Shown here piece by piece: positions 46,746 through 55,539 of a DNA stretch of 64,000 nt. Made by a program: the position numbers and the translations under genes. How positions within the stretch are numbered: the stretch's first letter is position 1; each line of letters starts with the position of its first letter. Origin of the DNA: Agrobacterium albertimagni AOL15 (GTDB taxonomy: Bacteria; Pseudomonadota; Alphaproteobacteria; Rhizobiales; Rhizobiaceae); assembly GCF_000300855.1 (NCBI RefSeq), contig NZ_ALJF01000013.1, positions 372,001 to 436,000 of the forward strand. Direction: 5' to 3'. The notes beneath the pieces were generated by a model, which was not told the DNA's origin, ran no database searches, and saw only the letters and a list, made by a program, of their open reading frames with translations.

Positions 46746-47699
46746 TCAGGCGCGTGTCGCAAGCTTCTCCGCGCGCTGGCCCAGCATATACATCGCAACC
46801 GTCGCACCGGCAATTGCGGTGATATCGGCATGGTCATAGGCGGGCGCCACCTCGACCACATCAGAACCGCGGATGTCGAGGGGGCCAAGTTTGCGCAGGA
46901 CCGAGAGCATTTTGGCCGAGGAGGGGCCGCCCGCGACCGGTGTCCCCGTGCCCGGAGCATAGGCCGGGTCGAGGCAGTCGATGTCGAAGGTCATGTAGGT
47001 CGGAACGGAGCCGACATGCGAGAGGATCGCGTCGGCGATGGGCTGCGCGCCCATATCCTCGACCTCGTAGCCCGGGATGATCCGGATGCCGAAATCTTCG
47101 GGCGCTTCTGTGCGGATACCGATCTGGATCGACTTCGTCGGATCGATCACGCCTTCGCGCACCGCACGGCAGACGAAGGAGCCGTGGTCGATCCGTTGTC
47201 CGTCATCGTCCCAGGTGTCCTGATGCGCGTCGAAATGCACGAGCGCCAGCGGCCCGTGCTTCGCGGCATGGGCTTTCAGCAGGGGCCAGGTGACGAAATG
47301 GTCGCCGCCAAGCCCGAGCAGATAGGCGCCGGAGGCGATGATCTCGGCCGCCTGTTGTTCGATGAGGGCAGGAGTCTTCTGATGGTTGCCGTAATCGAGC
47401 AGCACGTCACCATAGTCGATGACCGCCATCTGCTCGAAGAGATCCCGGGCGAAGGGATATTGCGGGTCGTTGTCGAAGATGGCGGATGCGCGCCGGATCG
47501 CCTGTGGCCCGAAACGCGCGCCGGGGCGGTTGGAGACGGCGGCATCGAAGGGAATGCCGAGCACGACGGCGTCGACATCGGTCAGGTCCTTCGAATACTT
47601 CCGCCGCATGAAGGAGAGCGCGCCCGCATAGGTCGGATCGGTCGCAGCACTGCGCAGGGTCTTCGCCGTGAAGGAATTATCGATCGATTTGCTGGCCAT
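46746..47699 (-). CDS. speB: Agmatinase (ureohydrolase family)
   Basis: It hydrolyses agmatine to putrescine and urea. It has 317 residues from ATG 47699, with GGAG upstream. The binuclear Mn ligands are intact: GGDHF (His134), DAHQD (Asp157, His159, Asp161) and DIDCLDP (Asp239, Asp241). Other ureohydrolases such as guanidinobutyrase cannot be excluded from motifs alone. It is separated from rpsI by a terminator and linked to argC by a 68-base gap. Confidence 0.9.
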   Translation of the reverse strand: MASKSIDNSFTAKTLRSAATDPTYAGALSFMRRKYSKDLTDVDAVVLGIPFDAAVSNRPGARFGPQAIRRASAIFDNDPQYPFARDLFEQMAVIDYGDVLLDYGNHQKTPALIEQQAAEIIASGAYLLGLGGDHFVTWPLLKAHAAKHGPLALVHFDAHQDTWDDDGQRIDHGSFVCRAVREGVIDPTKSIQIGIRTEAPEDFGIRIIPGYEVEDMGAQPIADAILSHVGSVPTYMTFDIDCLDPAYAPGTGTPVAGGPSSAKMLSVLRKLGPLDIRGSDVVEVAPAYDHADITAIAGATVAMYMLGQRAEKLATRA

Positions 47700-47792
47700 G
47701 CTGCTGCTCCGGATTTTCAATTTGATCAAATTATAAGGTCGCCCGTGGCGGTCAAGCCCATCAAAATCGAGCATTGGATGCTGGCTACAAAC

Positions 47793-47821
47793 GAAAAAAG
47801 GCGGAGCCGAAGCCCCGCCTT
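47793..47821 (-). terminator. Terminator of rplM-rpsI
   Basis: On the minus strand AAGGCGG (47821-47815) pairs with CCGCCTT (47804-47798), followed by further T residues. It lies 27 bases past the rpsI stop. Confidence 0.85.
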
Positions 47822-47847
47822 GATTTCCGTTTCCGGTAATCCAGCGA

Positions 47848-48312
47848 TTAACGCTTGGAGAACTGGAACGAACGACGGGCCTTCGCCTTGCCGTACTTCT
47901 TACGCTCGACAACGCGGCTGTCGCGGGTCAGGAAGCCACCCTTCTTCAGGACCGGACGCAGGCCCGGTTCGAAGTAGGTGAGGGCCTTCGAGAGACCGTG
48001 ACGAACGGCACCGGCCTGGCCGGAGAGACCGCCGCCGTGAACGGTTGCGATGATGTCGAACTGGCCGTCACGGGCAACTGCGACGATCGGCTGCTGCAGG
48101 ATCATCTGCAGGACCGGGCGTGCGAAGTAGGTGGAGAACTCGCGGCCGTTGATGGTGATCTTGCCGGAGCCCGGCTTGACCCATACGCGGGCAACGGCGT
48201 TCTTACGCTTGCCGGTGGCGTAGGAGCGACCCAGCGAGTCGACCTTGCGGACGTGAGCCGGAGCTGCGTCCTGTGCCGGGGCAAGGTCCTTCAGGGAAGA
48301 AAGATCGGCCAT
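47848..48312 (-). CDS. rpsI: Ribosomal protein uS9 (S9)
   Basis: A 30S subunit protein whose C-terminal tail reaches the decoding centre. It has 154 residues, with a 25-residue N-terminal extension typical of Rhizobiales. [18 protein letters not shown] and the C-terminal [17 protein letters not shown] end are conserved. It is the second gene of the rplM-rpsI operon, two bases after rplM. Confidence 0.98.
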   Translation of the reverse strand: MADLSSLKDLAPAQDAAPAHVRKVDSLGRSYATGKRKNAVARVWVKPGSGKITINGREFSTYFARPVLQMILQQPIVAVARDGQFDIIATVHGGGLSGQAGAVRHGLSKALTYFEPGLRPVLKKGGFLTRDSRVVERKKYGKAKARRSFQFSKR

Positions 48313-48314
48313 AC

Positions 48315-48779
48315 TTAGGCGCTCCTTGTGTTCTTGGCGTTCAGCTTGGCAACGTCGAGAACGACGGGCTGCTGAGCTTCATGCGGGTGGTTCGTGCCAG
48401 GATAGACGCGCAGGTTCTTCATCTGGCGACGACCGAGCGGACCACGCGGGATCATGCGCTCGACGGCCTTTTCGAGAACGCGCTCCGGGAAGCGGCCTTC
48501 GATGATCTGGCGAGCCGTACGCTCCTTGATGCCGCCCGGATAACCGGTGTGCCAGTAGTACTTCTTGTCGGCATACTTCTTGCCGGTGAAGACGACCTTT
48601 TCGGCATTGATGACGATGACGTTGTCGCCGTCGTCAACATGGGGGGTGTAGGTGGCCTTGTGCTTGCCACGCAGGTGCATGGCGATGATGGTGGCGAGGC
48701 GGCCGACAACGAGCCCTTCGGCGTCGATGAGGATCCACTTCTTCTCCACCTCTGCAGGCTTCTGAACGAAGGTAGACAT
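48315..48779 (-). CDS. rplM: Ribosomal protein uL13 (L13)
   Basis: A 50S subunit protein of 154 residues. [21 protein letters not shown] and [16 protein letters not shown] are characteristic. It opens the rplM-rpsI operon. Upstream on the same strand are a good promoter and a terminator-like hairpin, described separately, suggesting regulated expression. In E. coli L13 is reported to take part in feedback on this operon; here this is inference. Confidence 0.98.
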   Translation of the reverse strand: MSTFVQKPAEVEKKWILIDAEGLVVGRLATIIAMHLRGKHKATYTPHVDDGDNVIVINAEKVVFTGKKYADKKYYWHTGYPGGIKERTARQIIEGRFPERVLEKAVERMIPRGPLGRRQMKNLRVYPGTNHPHEAQQPVVLDVAKLNAKNTRSA

Positions 48780-48865
48780 TGAGGTCTCTTTCAGTGTGAT
48801 CCTGCGTTTCCCGAGTGAGGGAGCGGCAGGCGTTTCTTGTTGCTTGTTTCGCGCCGTTTCGACGC

Positions 48866-48893
48866 AAAAAAGAAAGCGGTCCCGAAGGGCCGC
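48866..48893 (-). promoter_or_regulatory. Terminator-like hairpin in the rplM leader (possible attenuator)
   Basis: Minus-strand GCGGCCC TTCG GGACCGC (48893-48876) forms a stem with one C-A mismatch and a C(UUCG)G tetraloop, followed by TTTCTTTTTT. No gene on this strand lies upstream within 400 bases, so it is not ending another gene. It sits about 6-7 bases downstream of the expected transcription start and about 86 bases before rplM. An additional weak stem (CCTGC...GCAGG) lies nearer to rplM. Confidence 0.65.
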
Positions 48894-48905
48894 ATTCCGA
48901 GGAGG

Positions 48906-48934
48906 GGTATAGAGGGAGAGCCGTTGGAGGTCAA
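48906..48934 (-). promoter_or_regulatory. Candidate sigma70-type promoter of rplM-rpsI
   Basis: Minus-strand TTGACC (48934-48929) and TATACC (48911-48906) are separated by exactly 17 bases, a near-consensus promoter. Transcription would start near 48899. The remaining gap to 49209, on the plus side, holds the promoter of the VOC gene and nothing else I recognise. Confidence 0.65.
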
Positions 48935-49209
48935 GATCGCAGCGCGAGTAGGGCGCAGGAGAAATGTAAGGAAAAACAATGGCTTGGGTTTGTGGTAATA
49001 TTTTACCCCACGCAAGAGCCTTCCGGCCGCAGTTTGTGTGGTCGAGGCAACCCATTAGGTCGGGCCGAATTCTGCATTCCAGAGAGCCGTGCGAATGGAA
49101 CGGACGTGTCAGAATTATTCATCGCAACCCATGATTTTGCTAATATGCGCATGAACATAATGAAAACATAAACCGAACGTAACGGCGGAGGTCGTCAACG
49201 GAGAACGCC

Positions 49210-49641
49210 ATGTCGCTCGAACGCCGAATTTCGCTCATCACGCTCGGCGTTGCCGACGTCGCTCGCAGCACCGAATTCTATGCGAGGCTGGGTTGGACAA
49301 AATCCTCCGCATCCAACGACCAGGTGACTTTCATCCAGCTGAAGGGCACGGCCCTCGGGCTGTTTTCGCGTGCCAGCCTGGCGGAAGATGCGCATGTCGC
49401 CGACACGCCGCAAGGCTTTTCCGGCATTACCCTCGCCTACAACGTCTCAAGCGAGATCGGCGTCGATGCCGTGGTGAAATTTGCCGTGTCCTGCGGGGCA
49501 AGTCTGGTCAAGTCGCCGGAAAAGGTCTTCTGGGGTGGCTACTCCGGCTATGTGGCCGATCCCGATGGTCATTTGTGGGAGATCGCCTTCAATCCCTTCT
49601 TCCCGCAGGACGAACACGGCCATGTCGTTTTGCCGGAATGA
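49210..49641 (+). CDS. VOC-superfamily (glyoxalase-like) protein
   Basis: The protein has 143 residues with two beta-alpha-beta-beta-beta modules: ITLGVADVARSTEFYARLGW at the start and GYVADPDGHLWEIAFNP near the end. Metal-ligand positions of true glyoxalase I are not all evident, so it may be a dioxygenase or resistance-like member. GGAGAACGCC precedes the start. Confidence 0.88.
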   Translation: MSLERRISLITLGVADVARSTEFYARLGWTKSSASNDQVTFIQLKGTALGLFSRASLAEDAHVADTPQGFSGITLAYNVSSEIGVDAVVKFAVSCGASLVKSPEKVFWGGYSGYVADPDGHLWEIAFNPFFPQDEHGHVVLPE

Positions 49642-49755
49642 TCTCCGGCATTTGACCGATATCGGTACCCGCTCGTTAAGCGGTCCGCGCTAAGCTGTTG
49701 TCGGGACAAGATGGACGGGTAAACCAAAGGCCTTCACGGGCCGGGAGGAACGTCC

Positions 49756-50220
49756 ATGAACCATGACACCTACCTCAACAGCTATCTCGCCGATATCCTT
49801 GCGACGGCCAAGAACGTGGCCGTCGTCGGCGCCTCGCCTGATGACAAGCGCCCCAGTCACTGGATCTCCGGCTTTCTGCTCGGAAAGGGCTATCACGTCT
49901 TCCCCGTCAATCCGCTGCACCGCGGAGAAACCATCCTTGGGCAGCAGGTCTACGGATCGTTGGCGGAGATCCCGGAACCGGTTCACCTTGTGGATGTCTT
50001 CCGCCGCACGGAATGCCTGTCTGAGATCGTCGACGAGGTTCTGGCAATGTCGCCGCGGCCCTTCGCGATCTGGTGTCAGTTGGGCATCCGGGACGATGCA
50101 GCGGCCGAAAAGGCAGAAGCGGCAGGCATCCGGATGGTCATGAACCGCGCGCTGGTTTCCGAATATCCGCTGGTCTATGAGCGGCTGCATCCGGGCTCGG
50201 CGCAAGGTCATGCGGCCTGA
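49756..50220 (+). CDS. CoA-binding domain protein, copy 1
   Basis: The protein has 154 residues and a Rossmann fold of the CoA_binding_2 (YccU-like) family: VAVVGASPDDKRPSHWISGFLLGKGYHVFPVNP with GxSxxxxR spacing, then HLVDVFRRTE and CQLGIRDDAAAEKAEAAGI. It is a paralogue of the gene at 50694. Both probably bind CoA or a related thiol nucleotide. GGGAGGAACG precedes the ATG. Confidence 0.87.
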   Translation: MNHDTYLNSYLADILATAKNVAVVGASPDDKRPSHWISGFLLGKGYHVFPVNPLHRGETILGQQVYGSLAEIPEPVHLVDVFRRTECLSEIVDEVLAMSPRPFAIWCQLGIRDDAAAEKAEAAGIRMVMNRALVSEYPLVYERLHPGSAQGHAA

Positions 50221-50235
50221 TGCAAGCCTGGCAAG

Positions 50236-50580
50236 TCAGAAGCGGATGATCGGTTTGCCGAATCCGAAACGACGCGTCTCCGGATCGTAGTCCTGGCAGT
50301 TGAGCACCGGGCAGCGGGCCGTGTCGCGCGTCGGTACATAGGCACGCTCTGCATACTCATGCGGATCGCACATGGCGTTCCGGGTGACATAGCGGTCGTA
50401 AAGCGTCATGCCCTGCACGCGCGTCGACGGATAGCGCAGAATGACCGCGCCCTCGTTCAGGACGCGTTGGCGCACCTGGTCACAGGTCAGCGTGGTGGAA
50501 TTGTAGCGCGAAATTGCAAGCGCCGGCTGAGCCAGCAGCAGGGCTGCGATGGTCGTGATGGCAAGCTGTTTCGGGCGCAT
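50236..50580 (-). CDS. Small Cys-containing secreted protein
   Basis: The protein has 114 residues with a signal peptide ending at ALA near residue 22. The mature part has four Cys (LTCDQV, NAMCDPHEY, ARCPVLNCQDY) likely paired in disulphides. It lies between the two CoA-binding paralogues on the opposite strand. I do not recognise the family beyond a resemblance to rhizobial hypothetical proteins. Confidence 0.72.
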   Translation of the reverse strand: MRPKQLAITTIAALLLAQPALAISRYNSTTLTCDQVRQRVLNEGAVILRYPSTRVQGMTLYDRYVTRNAMCDPHEYAERAYVPTRDTARCPVLNCQDYDPETRRFGFGKPIIRF

Positions 50581-50693
50581 GGTGGTCCTCCTTCAGACGG
50601 CAGATCAACGTGTGGCCGGGCAGGGCGGTTCCGCCTTGTTGTCGACGGCGGGCACACCATTTAATCCTGATCGAGCAAGATGAGGAGACTTAG

Positions 50694-51125
50694 ATGGCCG
50701 ATCACGATCACTACAGCGCAGAGGACCTGCGGGACATACTCGGAAGCGTCCGAACGATCGCGTTGCTCGGCGCGTCTCCGAAGCCGGATCGCCCGAGTTT
50801 CGGCGTCATGCGTTTCCTTTTGTCGAAGGGCTACACGGTCTATCCGGTCAATCCAGGTCAGGCCGGCAAGGAAATTCTCGGTCAGACCGTTTATGCGAGC
50901 ATGGCCGATATCCCAGAACCGATCGACATGGTCGATGTCTTCAGGGCACCAGAATACCTGGGCGAGGTCGTCGCTGAAGCGCTTGCCTTGCCGAACCGTC
51001 CCAAAGTCATCTGGGGTCAGCTTACGGTGCGCGACGACGAAGCGGTGAAGCCAGCCGAAGCGGCCGGCATCCGGGTGGTGATGGATCGTTGCCCGGCGAT
51101 CGAGATCCCGCGGCTCGGGCTTTGA
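50694..51125 (+). CDS. CoA-binding domain protein, copy 2
   Basis: The protein has 143 residues, of the same family as the gene at 49756: TIALLGASPKPDRPSFGVMRFLLSKGYTVYPVNP, then MVDVFRAPEYLGEVV and WGQLTVRDDEAVKPAEAAGI. Both copies share 'VNP' after the second strand and 'DVFR' before the third. They probably arose by duplication and diverged. GGAG precedes the start. It ends five bases before a convergent Cys-motif gene. Confidence 0.87.
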   Translation: MADHDHYSAEDLRDILGSVRTIALLGASPKPDRPSFGVMRFLLSKGYTVYPVNPGQAGKEILGQTVYASMADIPEPIDMVDVFRAPEYLGEVVAEALALPNRPKVIWGQLTVRDDEAVKPAEAAGIRVVMDRCPAIEIPRLGL

Positions 51126-51129
51126 AGGC

Positions 51130-51561
51130 TCAGGCCTCGATGAGCAGATCGGGATTGGCTCTCAAGGCATTCAGCGTATCCGCATTGGCGCAGTATTCGA
51201 CGAATGTCCGATCGGCCTTGCCCTGCTGCAGATGATTGCGGCAGGTTTCCTTCGACAAGCACTGGGCGCAGGTGATCTGCATGTCGCGGAAGACGCGGCG
51301 CATGCGATATTCGACCTCGGCTGGATCAATATTCAGCGCCCGCATTATGGCCGGCATCTCGTCGGCGGCATGCGGGCCGGCCTTGACCAGAGCCAGCAAC
51401 TGATGCGCGCTGATCCCGCAATCCTCTGCGAGTGCCTCGACTTCGGCATCGGAAAGACCGGCGAGCATGTCGCTCTCGGTGGCATGTTCGAACCCCTGGG
51501 CGAACCAGGAGAGGATGTGCTGCACGGTATGGCGGACCGGATCGGCGATCGTCAGTGTCAT
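51130..51561 (-). CDS. Small protein with C-terminal four-Cys motif (possibly DUF6455)
   Basis: The protein has 143 residues from ATG 51561, with GGAG upstream. The helical N-terminus is followed by SDAEVEALAEDCGIS and the C-terminal motif C98-x2-C101-x5-C107-x16-C124, likely a metal or FeS site. Placement in DUF6455 is from memory and uncertain. It is convergent with the second CoA-binding gene and divergent from metY (171 bases). Confidence 0.75.
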   Translation of the reverse strand: MTLTIADPVRHTVQHILSWFAQGFEHATESDMLAGLSDAEVEALAEDCGISAHQLLALVKAGPHAADEMPAIMRALNIDPAEVEYRMRRVFRDMQITCAQCLSKETCRNHLQQGKADRTFVEYCANADTLNALRANPDLLIEA

Positions 51562-51732
51562 GGGGGCTCTCCTTCGACTGGAAAGCAGCATGCCAGCATG
51601 GCACTTGGCCGCATTGACCTCGATCAAGCAGGAATTTCCTCAAGCGGGCGCTTTCTTTGGAATAATCCGGGGCTGACATCGGTCGGCGACTGATTATGAT
51701 CCGGCCCGACGTCATCAAGGGAGGACCAGACA

Positions 51733-53019
51733 ATGTCGGAGAAGAATCCGGGTTTCGCAACGCTCGCCATTCATGCCGGTGCCCAGCCGGACCCAACCAC
51801 CGGCGCGCGCATCACGCCGATCTACCAGACCACGGCCTACGTCTTCAACGATAGCGACCATGCCGCAAATCTCTTTGCTCTCAAGGAGTTCGGCAATATC
51901 TACACCCGCATCATGAACCCCACCCAGGGTGTTCTGGAAGAGCGGATCGCAGCCCTCGAAGGCGGCACGGCAGCGCTTGCAGTTGCCTCCGGTCACGCTG
52001 CCCAGCTCCTCATTTTCCACTCGCTGATGCAGCCAGGTGACAACTTCGTCGCGGCGAAGAAGCTTTATGGCGGCTCGATCAACCAGTTCGGCCATGCCTT
52101 CAAGAATTTCGGCTGGCAGGTCCGCTGGGCAGATCCCGCCGATCCGGAGAGCTTCGCAGCCCAGATCGATGACAAGACCAAGGCCGTCTACATCGAGAGC
52201 CTGGCAAATCCCGGCGGCACCTTCGTCGACATCGCAGCCATTGCCGAAGTCGCCCATCGCCACGGCCTGCCGCTGATCGTCGACAACACCATGGCGAGCC
52301 CCTACCTCATTCGCCCGCTCGAACACGGCGCCGACATCATCGTGCATTCCGTCACCAAGTTCCTCGGCGGTCACGGCAATTCGATGGGCGGCGTGATCGT
52401 CGATGGCGGCACCTTCGACTGGTCGGCCAAGCCGGGCAAGTATCCGATGCTGTCGGAGCCGCGCCCGGAATATAACGGCGCCGTGTTGCATCAGGCCTTC
52501 GGCAACTTCGCCTTCGCCATCGCCTGCCGCGTCCTCGGCCTGCGTGACCTCGGGCCCGCGATTGCGCCTATGAACGCTTTCCTGTTGCTGACCGGCATCG
52601 AAACCCTGCCCCTTCGCATGCAGCGCCACTGCGACAACGCCATGAAGGTTGCCACCTGGCTGAAGAGCCATCCCAAGGTCGCCTGGGTCAACTATGCTGG
52701 CCTGCCTGACGATCCCAATAATGCGCTCCAGAAGCGCTACTCGCCGAAGGGCGCCGGGTCGGTCTTCACCTTCGGCATCAAGGGCGGGCTTGAAGCCGGC
52801 AAAGCGCTGGTCGGCGGGTTGAAGCTCTTCTCGCACCTGGCGAACATCGGCGACACCCGCTCGCTGATCATCCACCCGGCCTCGACGACCCATGCGCAGC
52901 TTTCCGAGGAACAGCAGATCGCAGCCGGTGCCGGGCCTGACGTCGTGCGTCTGTCCATCGGTATCGAAGACGCCGACGACATCATCGCCGATCTCGATCA
53001 GGCGCTGGCTTCCGCCTGA
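51733..53019 (+). CDS. metY: O-acetylhomoserine sulfhydrylase (Cys/Met-metabolism PLP enzyme)
   Basis: It makes homocysteine from O-acetylhomoserine and sulfide. It has 428 residues, the MetY length. The PLP lysine is K209 in HSVTKFLGGHGN; the N-terminal YTRIMNPTQGVLEERIAALEGG signature is intact at 57-78. Cystathionine gamma-synthase would be shorter. GGGAGGA lies upstream of the start. A cupin gene follows after 54 bases. Confidence 0.93.
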   Translation: MSEKNPGFATLAIHAGAQPDPTTGARITPIYQTTAYVFNDSDHAANLFALKEFGNIYTRIMNPTQGVLEERIAALEGGTAALAVASGHAAQLLIFHSLMQPGDNFVAAKKLYGGSINQFGHAFKNFGWQVRWADPADPESFAAQIDDKTKAVYIESLANPGGTFVDIAAIAEVAHRHGLPLIVDNTMASPYLIRPLEHGADIIVHSVTKFLGGHGNSMGGVIVDGGTFDWSAKPGKYPMLSEPRPEYNGAVLHQAFGNFAFAIACRVLGLRDLGPAIAPMNAFLLLTGIETLPLRMQRHCDNAMKVATWLKSHPKVAWVNYAGLPDDPNNALQKRYSPKGAGSVFTFGIKGGLEAGKALVGGLKLFSHLANIGDTRSLIIHPASTTHAQLSEEQQIAAGAGPDVVRLSIGIEDADDIIADLDQALASA

Positions 53020-53073
53020 TCGACCTTCCAGCGGCGGTGCAAAGCACCGCCGCTCGTTTACCTGGAGAGCATG

Positions 53074-53418
53074 ATGAGCCTGTCCCTGCCATTCGATCCT
53101 TCGACCGTCACGCCGGAAGAGGGCGCGCCTGCGCCGGATCGCCTGATTTCCGGCGACCCGCGCTTCACCACTTGGAATATCGAGGAAGCAGACGGCGGCA
53201 TCTATGCCGGCATCTGGCAATCGACGCCGGGCAAGTGGCGAATCTCCTATGATGAATGGGAGTATTTCCACATTCTCGAAGGCCACTCAGTCGTCACCGA
53301 GCATGGCGGCGAACCGATCCAGCTGAAGGCTGGCGACCGCCTGATCCTCAGACCCGGCTTCAAGGGAACCTGGGAAGTCCTTGAAACGACTCGCAAGGAT
53401 TACGTGATCAGGCTCTAG
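53074..53418 (+). CDS. Cupin-domain protein (Cupin_3/DUF861-like)
   Basis: The protein has 114 residues. GIYAGIWQSTPGKWRISYDEWEYF, then HILEGHSVVTEHGGEPIQLKAGDRLILRPGFKGTWEV in pieces, give the cupin barrel. Metal-ligand His and Glu are in part replaced, so a non-catalytic sensor role is possible. It follows metY by 54 bases. GAGAGC precedes the ATG (an ATG three bases earlier is equally possible). Confidence 0.87.
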   Translation: MSLSLPFDPSTVTPEEGAPAPDRLISGDPRFTTWNIEEADGGIYAGIWQSTPGKWRISYDEWEYFHILEGHSVVTEHGGEPIQLKAGDRLILRPGFKGTWEVLETTRKDYVIRL

Positions 53419-53519
53419 GGGGATGGCAGTTCCTGGCGTCATATGTGCCGAAGATCACTGACGGCCGAGCAACTGACGCGCTAGGAGGCCCCGTCATCGA
53501 TCAGCGCCGGGTCCCCAGA

Positions 53520-53756
53520 ATGAACATGTTACGCTTCGCCCTCATCTTCATCATCGGCCTGTCCGTTGTCGTCGGTGGCCGCTGGTATGTCTATGTCAGC
53601 AATACCAGCAGCCCTTATGACGAAGTCGGAATCGAGATCAACAGCCGCCTTCCGCATGTTCTCCGCAAATGGGGATGCGATCGGTTGGAGCAGTCCTTCC
53701 CGAACAGTGTCCCGCCCTATGGTTGTGGCGCCCCGGATAGCCGAAGCTGGATCTGA
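53520..53756 (+). CDS. Small membrane-anchored protein, unknown
   Basis: The protein has 78 residues. One N-terminal helix (about 5-25) is followed by a soluble tail with two Cys (WGCDRLEQ and PPYGCGAP), possibly a disulphide. The start is ambiguous between ATG 53520 and 53526. The ribosome-binding site is weak. No family is recognised. Confidence 0.55.
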   Translation: MNMLRFALIFIIGLSVVVGGRWYVYVSNTSSPYDEVGIEINSRLPHVLRKWGCDRLEQSFPNSVPPYGCGAPDSRSWI

Positions 53757-53779
53757 CCGGCTGCGCGCCGGCGAGGTCA

Positions 53780-54436
53780 TCAGCCCGTTTTCAGACGGGC
53801 CGCTGCGGCCTCGTGTTCTGCGGCCATGGCCACATCCTCGGCGGATACCTTCTGGATGCTCGCCCGGCTGTTGATCCGTTCCATGTAGGCCTTAAAGGCA
53901 GGGCGGGCTTCGACGAGGCCGAACATCGTCGTCCAGTTCAGTGCGATGCCCCACAAAAGATCGGCCGCGGTGAAGCGCTCACCGAGCAGGTAAGGACCTG
54001 TTTTCAGCGTGTCCTCCAGCATGTCGATCAGAGACTCATAGCTGGCATAGGGCGTCTCGTTCATCGAGCCCGGCTCGCGCTGCATGAAGCGATCGACGAC
54101 CGCCGGTTCGAAGCAACTGCCATAGATGAAGAGCCAGCGAAGATAGGCACCGCGATCCGGATCCGAGAGGGCAGGGGCGAGACCCGTTTCGGGGAAGAGA
54201 TCGGCCATATAGAGATAAATCGCGCCCTGTTCGGTGACGAGTGTGTCGCCGACGCGCACCGCCGGCACCTTGCCGAGCGGATTGATGGCAAGGTAGGCCG
54301 GCTGGCGCTGCTCGCCTGCCTTCATGTTGAGCCCATGCAATTCGTAGGGCACCTTCAGTTCTTCCAGCAGCACACGCGCACCGGTGGCGCGGGTCTGCGG
54401 CGAGTAGAAGAGGGTGATTGGCAGGTCTCTGGTCAT
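53780..54436 (-). CDS. Glutathione S-transferase
   Basis: The protein has 218 residues. The thioredoxin-like N-terminus (about 1-80) has the active-site region FYSPQTRATGARV with Ser12, then NPLGKVPAVRVGDTLVTEQGAI carrying the cis-Pro and the Glu-Gln glutathione contact. The all-helical C-terminal domain follows. It is divergent from the WYL regulator at 54556 with a 119-base gap, so that regulator may control it. Confidence 0.93.
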   Translation of the reverse strand: MTRDLPITLFYSPQTRATGARVLLEELKVPYELHGLNMKAGEQRQPAYLAINPLGKVPAVRVGDTLVTEQGAIYLYMADLFPETGLAPALSDPDRGAYLRWLFIYGSCFEPAVVDRFMQREPGSMNETPYASYESLIDMLEDTLKTGPYLLGERFTAADLLWGIALNWTTMFGLVEARPAFKAYMERINSRASIQKVSAEDVAMAAEHEAAAARLKTG

Positions 54437-54555
54437 CGGAAGTCTCCCTTTTGAGATGAACTGCGCCGAGAGGCGATGGCAGGAGACTGCGCCACCCTAC
54501 CTGTCAGATTGTGTCAGGTTTGTTTAGAATAATCGCCGGAGCGAGGATTTTCCCC

Positions 54556-55539
54556 ATGCGAGCAAGCCGGCTGATCAACATCCTCACCACCCTTCAGGCG
54601 AAGGGATTGGTGACCGCCGAGGCGCTGGCCGCGGAAAATGCCGTGTCCGTCCGCACCATTTACCGGGATATCGACGCGCTCTCGCTGTCTGGCATCCCCG
54701 TCTACAGCGAGCGGGGCTCGGATGGCGGCTATCGGCTACTGGATGGCTATCGCGTGCGGCTGAATGGCCTGACGCCAGCGGAGGCCGAGGCCATGTTCCT
54801 GTCCGGCATTCCCGGTGCTGCCGCCGATCTCGGTCTCGGTTCGCTGATGGCCGGCGCCCAGAAGAAGCTGACAGCCGCGCTACCGGAAGATCTGCGCGAA
54901 AACGCCCGGCGCATGCAGCAGAAGTTCCACCTCGATGCGCCGGCCTGGCTCGCCGAGGGTGAACAGCCCGTCTATTTGCAGGCGATCGCCGATGCTGTCT
55001 GGAATTCCAAGCGCATCCGCATGCGCTACCGCTCCTGGAAGGCGGAAAAGAACCGAGTTGCCGAACCGCTCGGTATCGTCATGAAGGGCGGAGCCTGGTA
55101 TCTCGCCGCTCGCGTCGACGGCACCGTCCGCACCTATCGCACTTCCCGTGTCCTCGACCTGATCGTCACCGAAGAGCGCTTCGACTGGCCGAGGGATTTC
55201 GACCTCGCAGCCTATTGGACCGAAAACACGCAACGTCTCGAACTGGAGCTCTACCCCAACTGGGCAACCATCCGGCTCTCGCCCTGGGGACTGAAGGAAA
55301 TCGAGCACATGGCGCCGCCCTATGTGCGCGCCAATCTCGAATTCATCGGAGAGCCGGACGAGGAGGGCTGGCAGACGGTCCGCCTGCCGGTCGCCCATGA
55401 GCGCATGGCCGTGTCCGAAATGCTGAAGCTCGCAACGGAGGTCGAGGTCATCGACCCGCCGGAGCTCAAGCATGCCATGCGGCGGGCCGTTGAAACCCTG
55501 GTGGCCCGCTACGCCGAGCCGGCTGCCCTCACCAGGTGA
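54556..55539 (+). CDS. HTH-WYL-domain transcriptional regulator (YafY type)
   Basis: The protein has 327 residues from ATG 54556, with GCGAGGA upstream. The N-terminal winged helix is clear (RLINILTTLQAKG, then SVRTIYRDIDALSLSGIPVYSERG). A WYL domain lies around 130-230 (IRMRYRSWKAEKNRVAEPLGIVMKGGAWYLAAR). WYL proteins bind nucleic-acid or small ligands and control stress or defence genes. Its 3' end overlaps that of the convergent P450 gene by eleven bases. Confidence 0.92.
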   Translation: MRASRLINILTTLQAKGLVTAEALAAENAVSVRTIYRDIDALSLSGIPVYSERGSDGGYRLLDGYRVRLNGLTPAEAEAMFLSGIPGAAADLGLGSLMAGAQKKLTAALPEDLRENARRMQQKFHLDAPAWLAEGEQPVYLQAIADAVWNSKRIRMRYRSWKAEKNRVAEPLGIVMKGGAWYLAARVDGTVRTYRTSRVLDLIVTEERFDWPRDFDLAAYWTENTQRLELELYPNWATIRLSPWGLKEIEHMAPPYVRANLEFIGEPDEEGWQTVRLPVAHERMAVSEMLKLATEVEVIDPPELKHAMRRAVETLVARYAEPAALTR

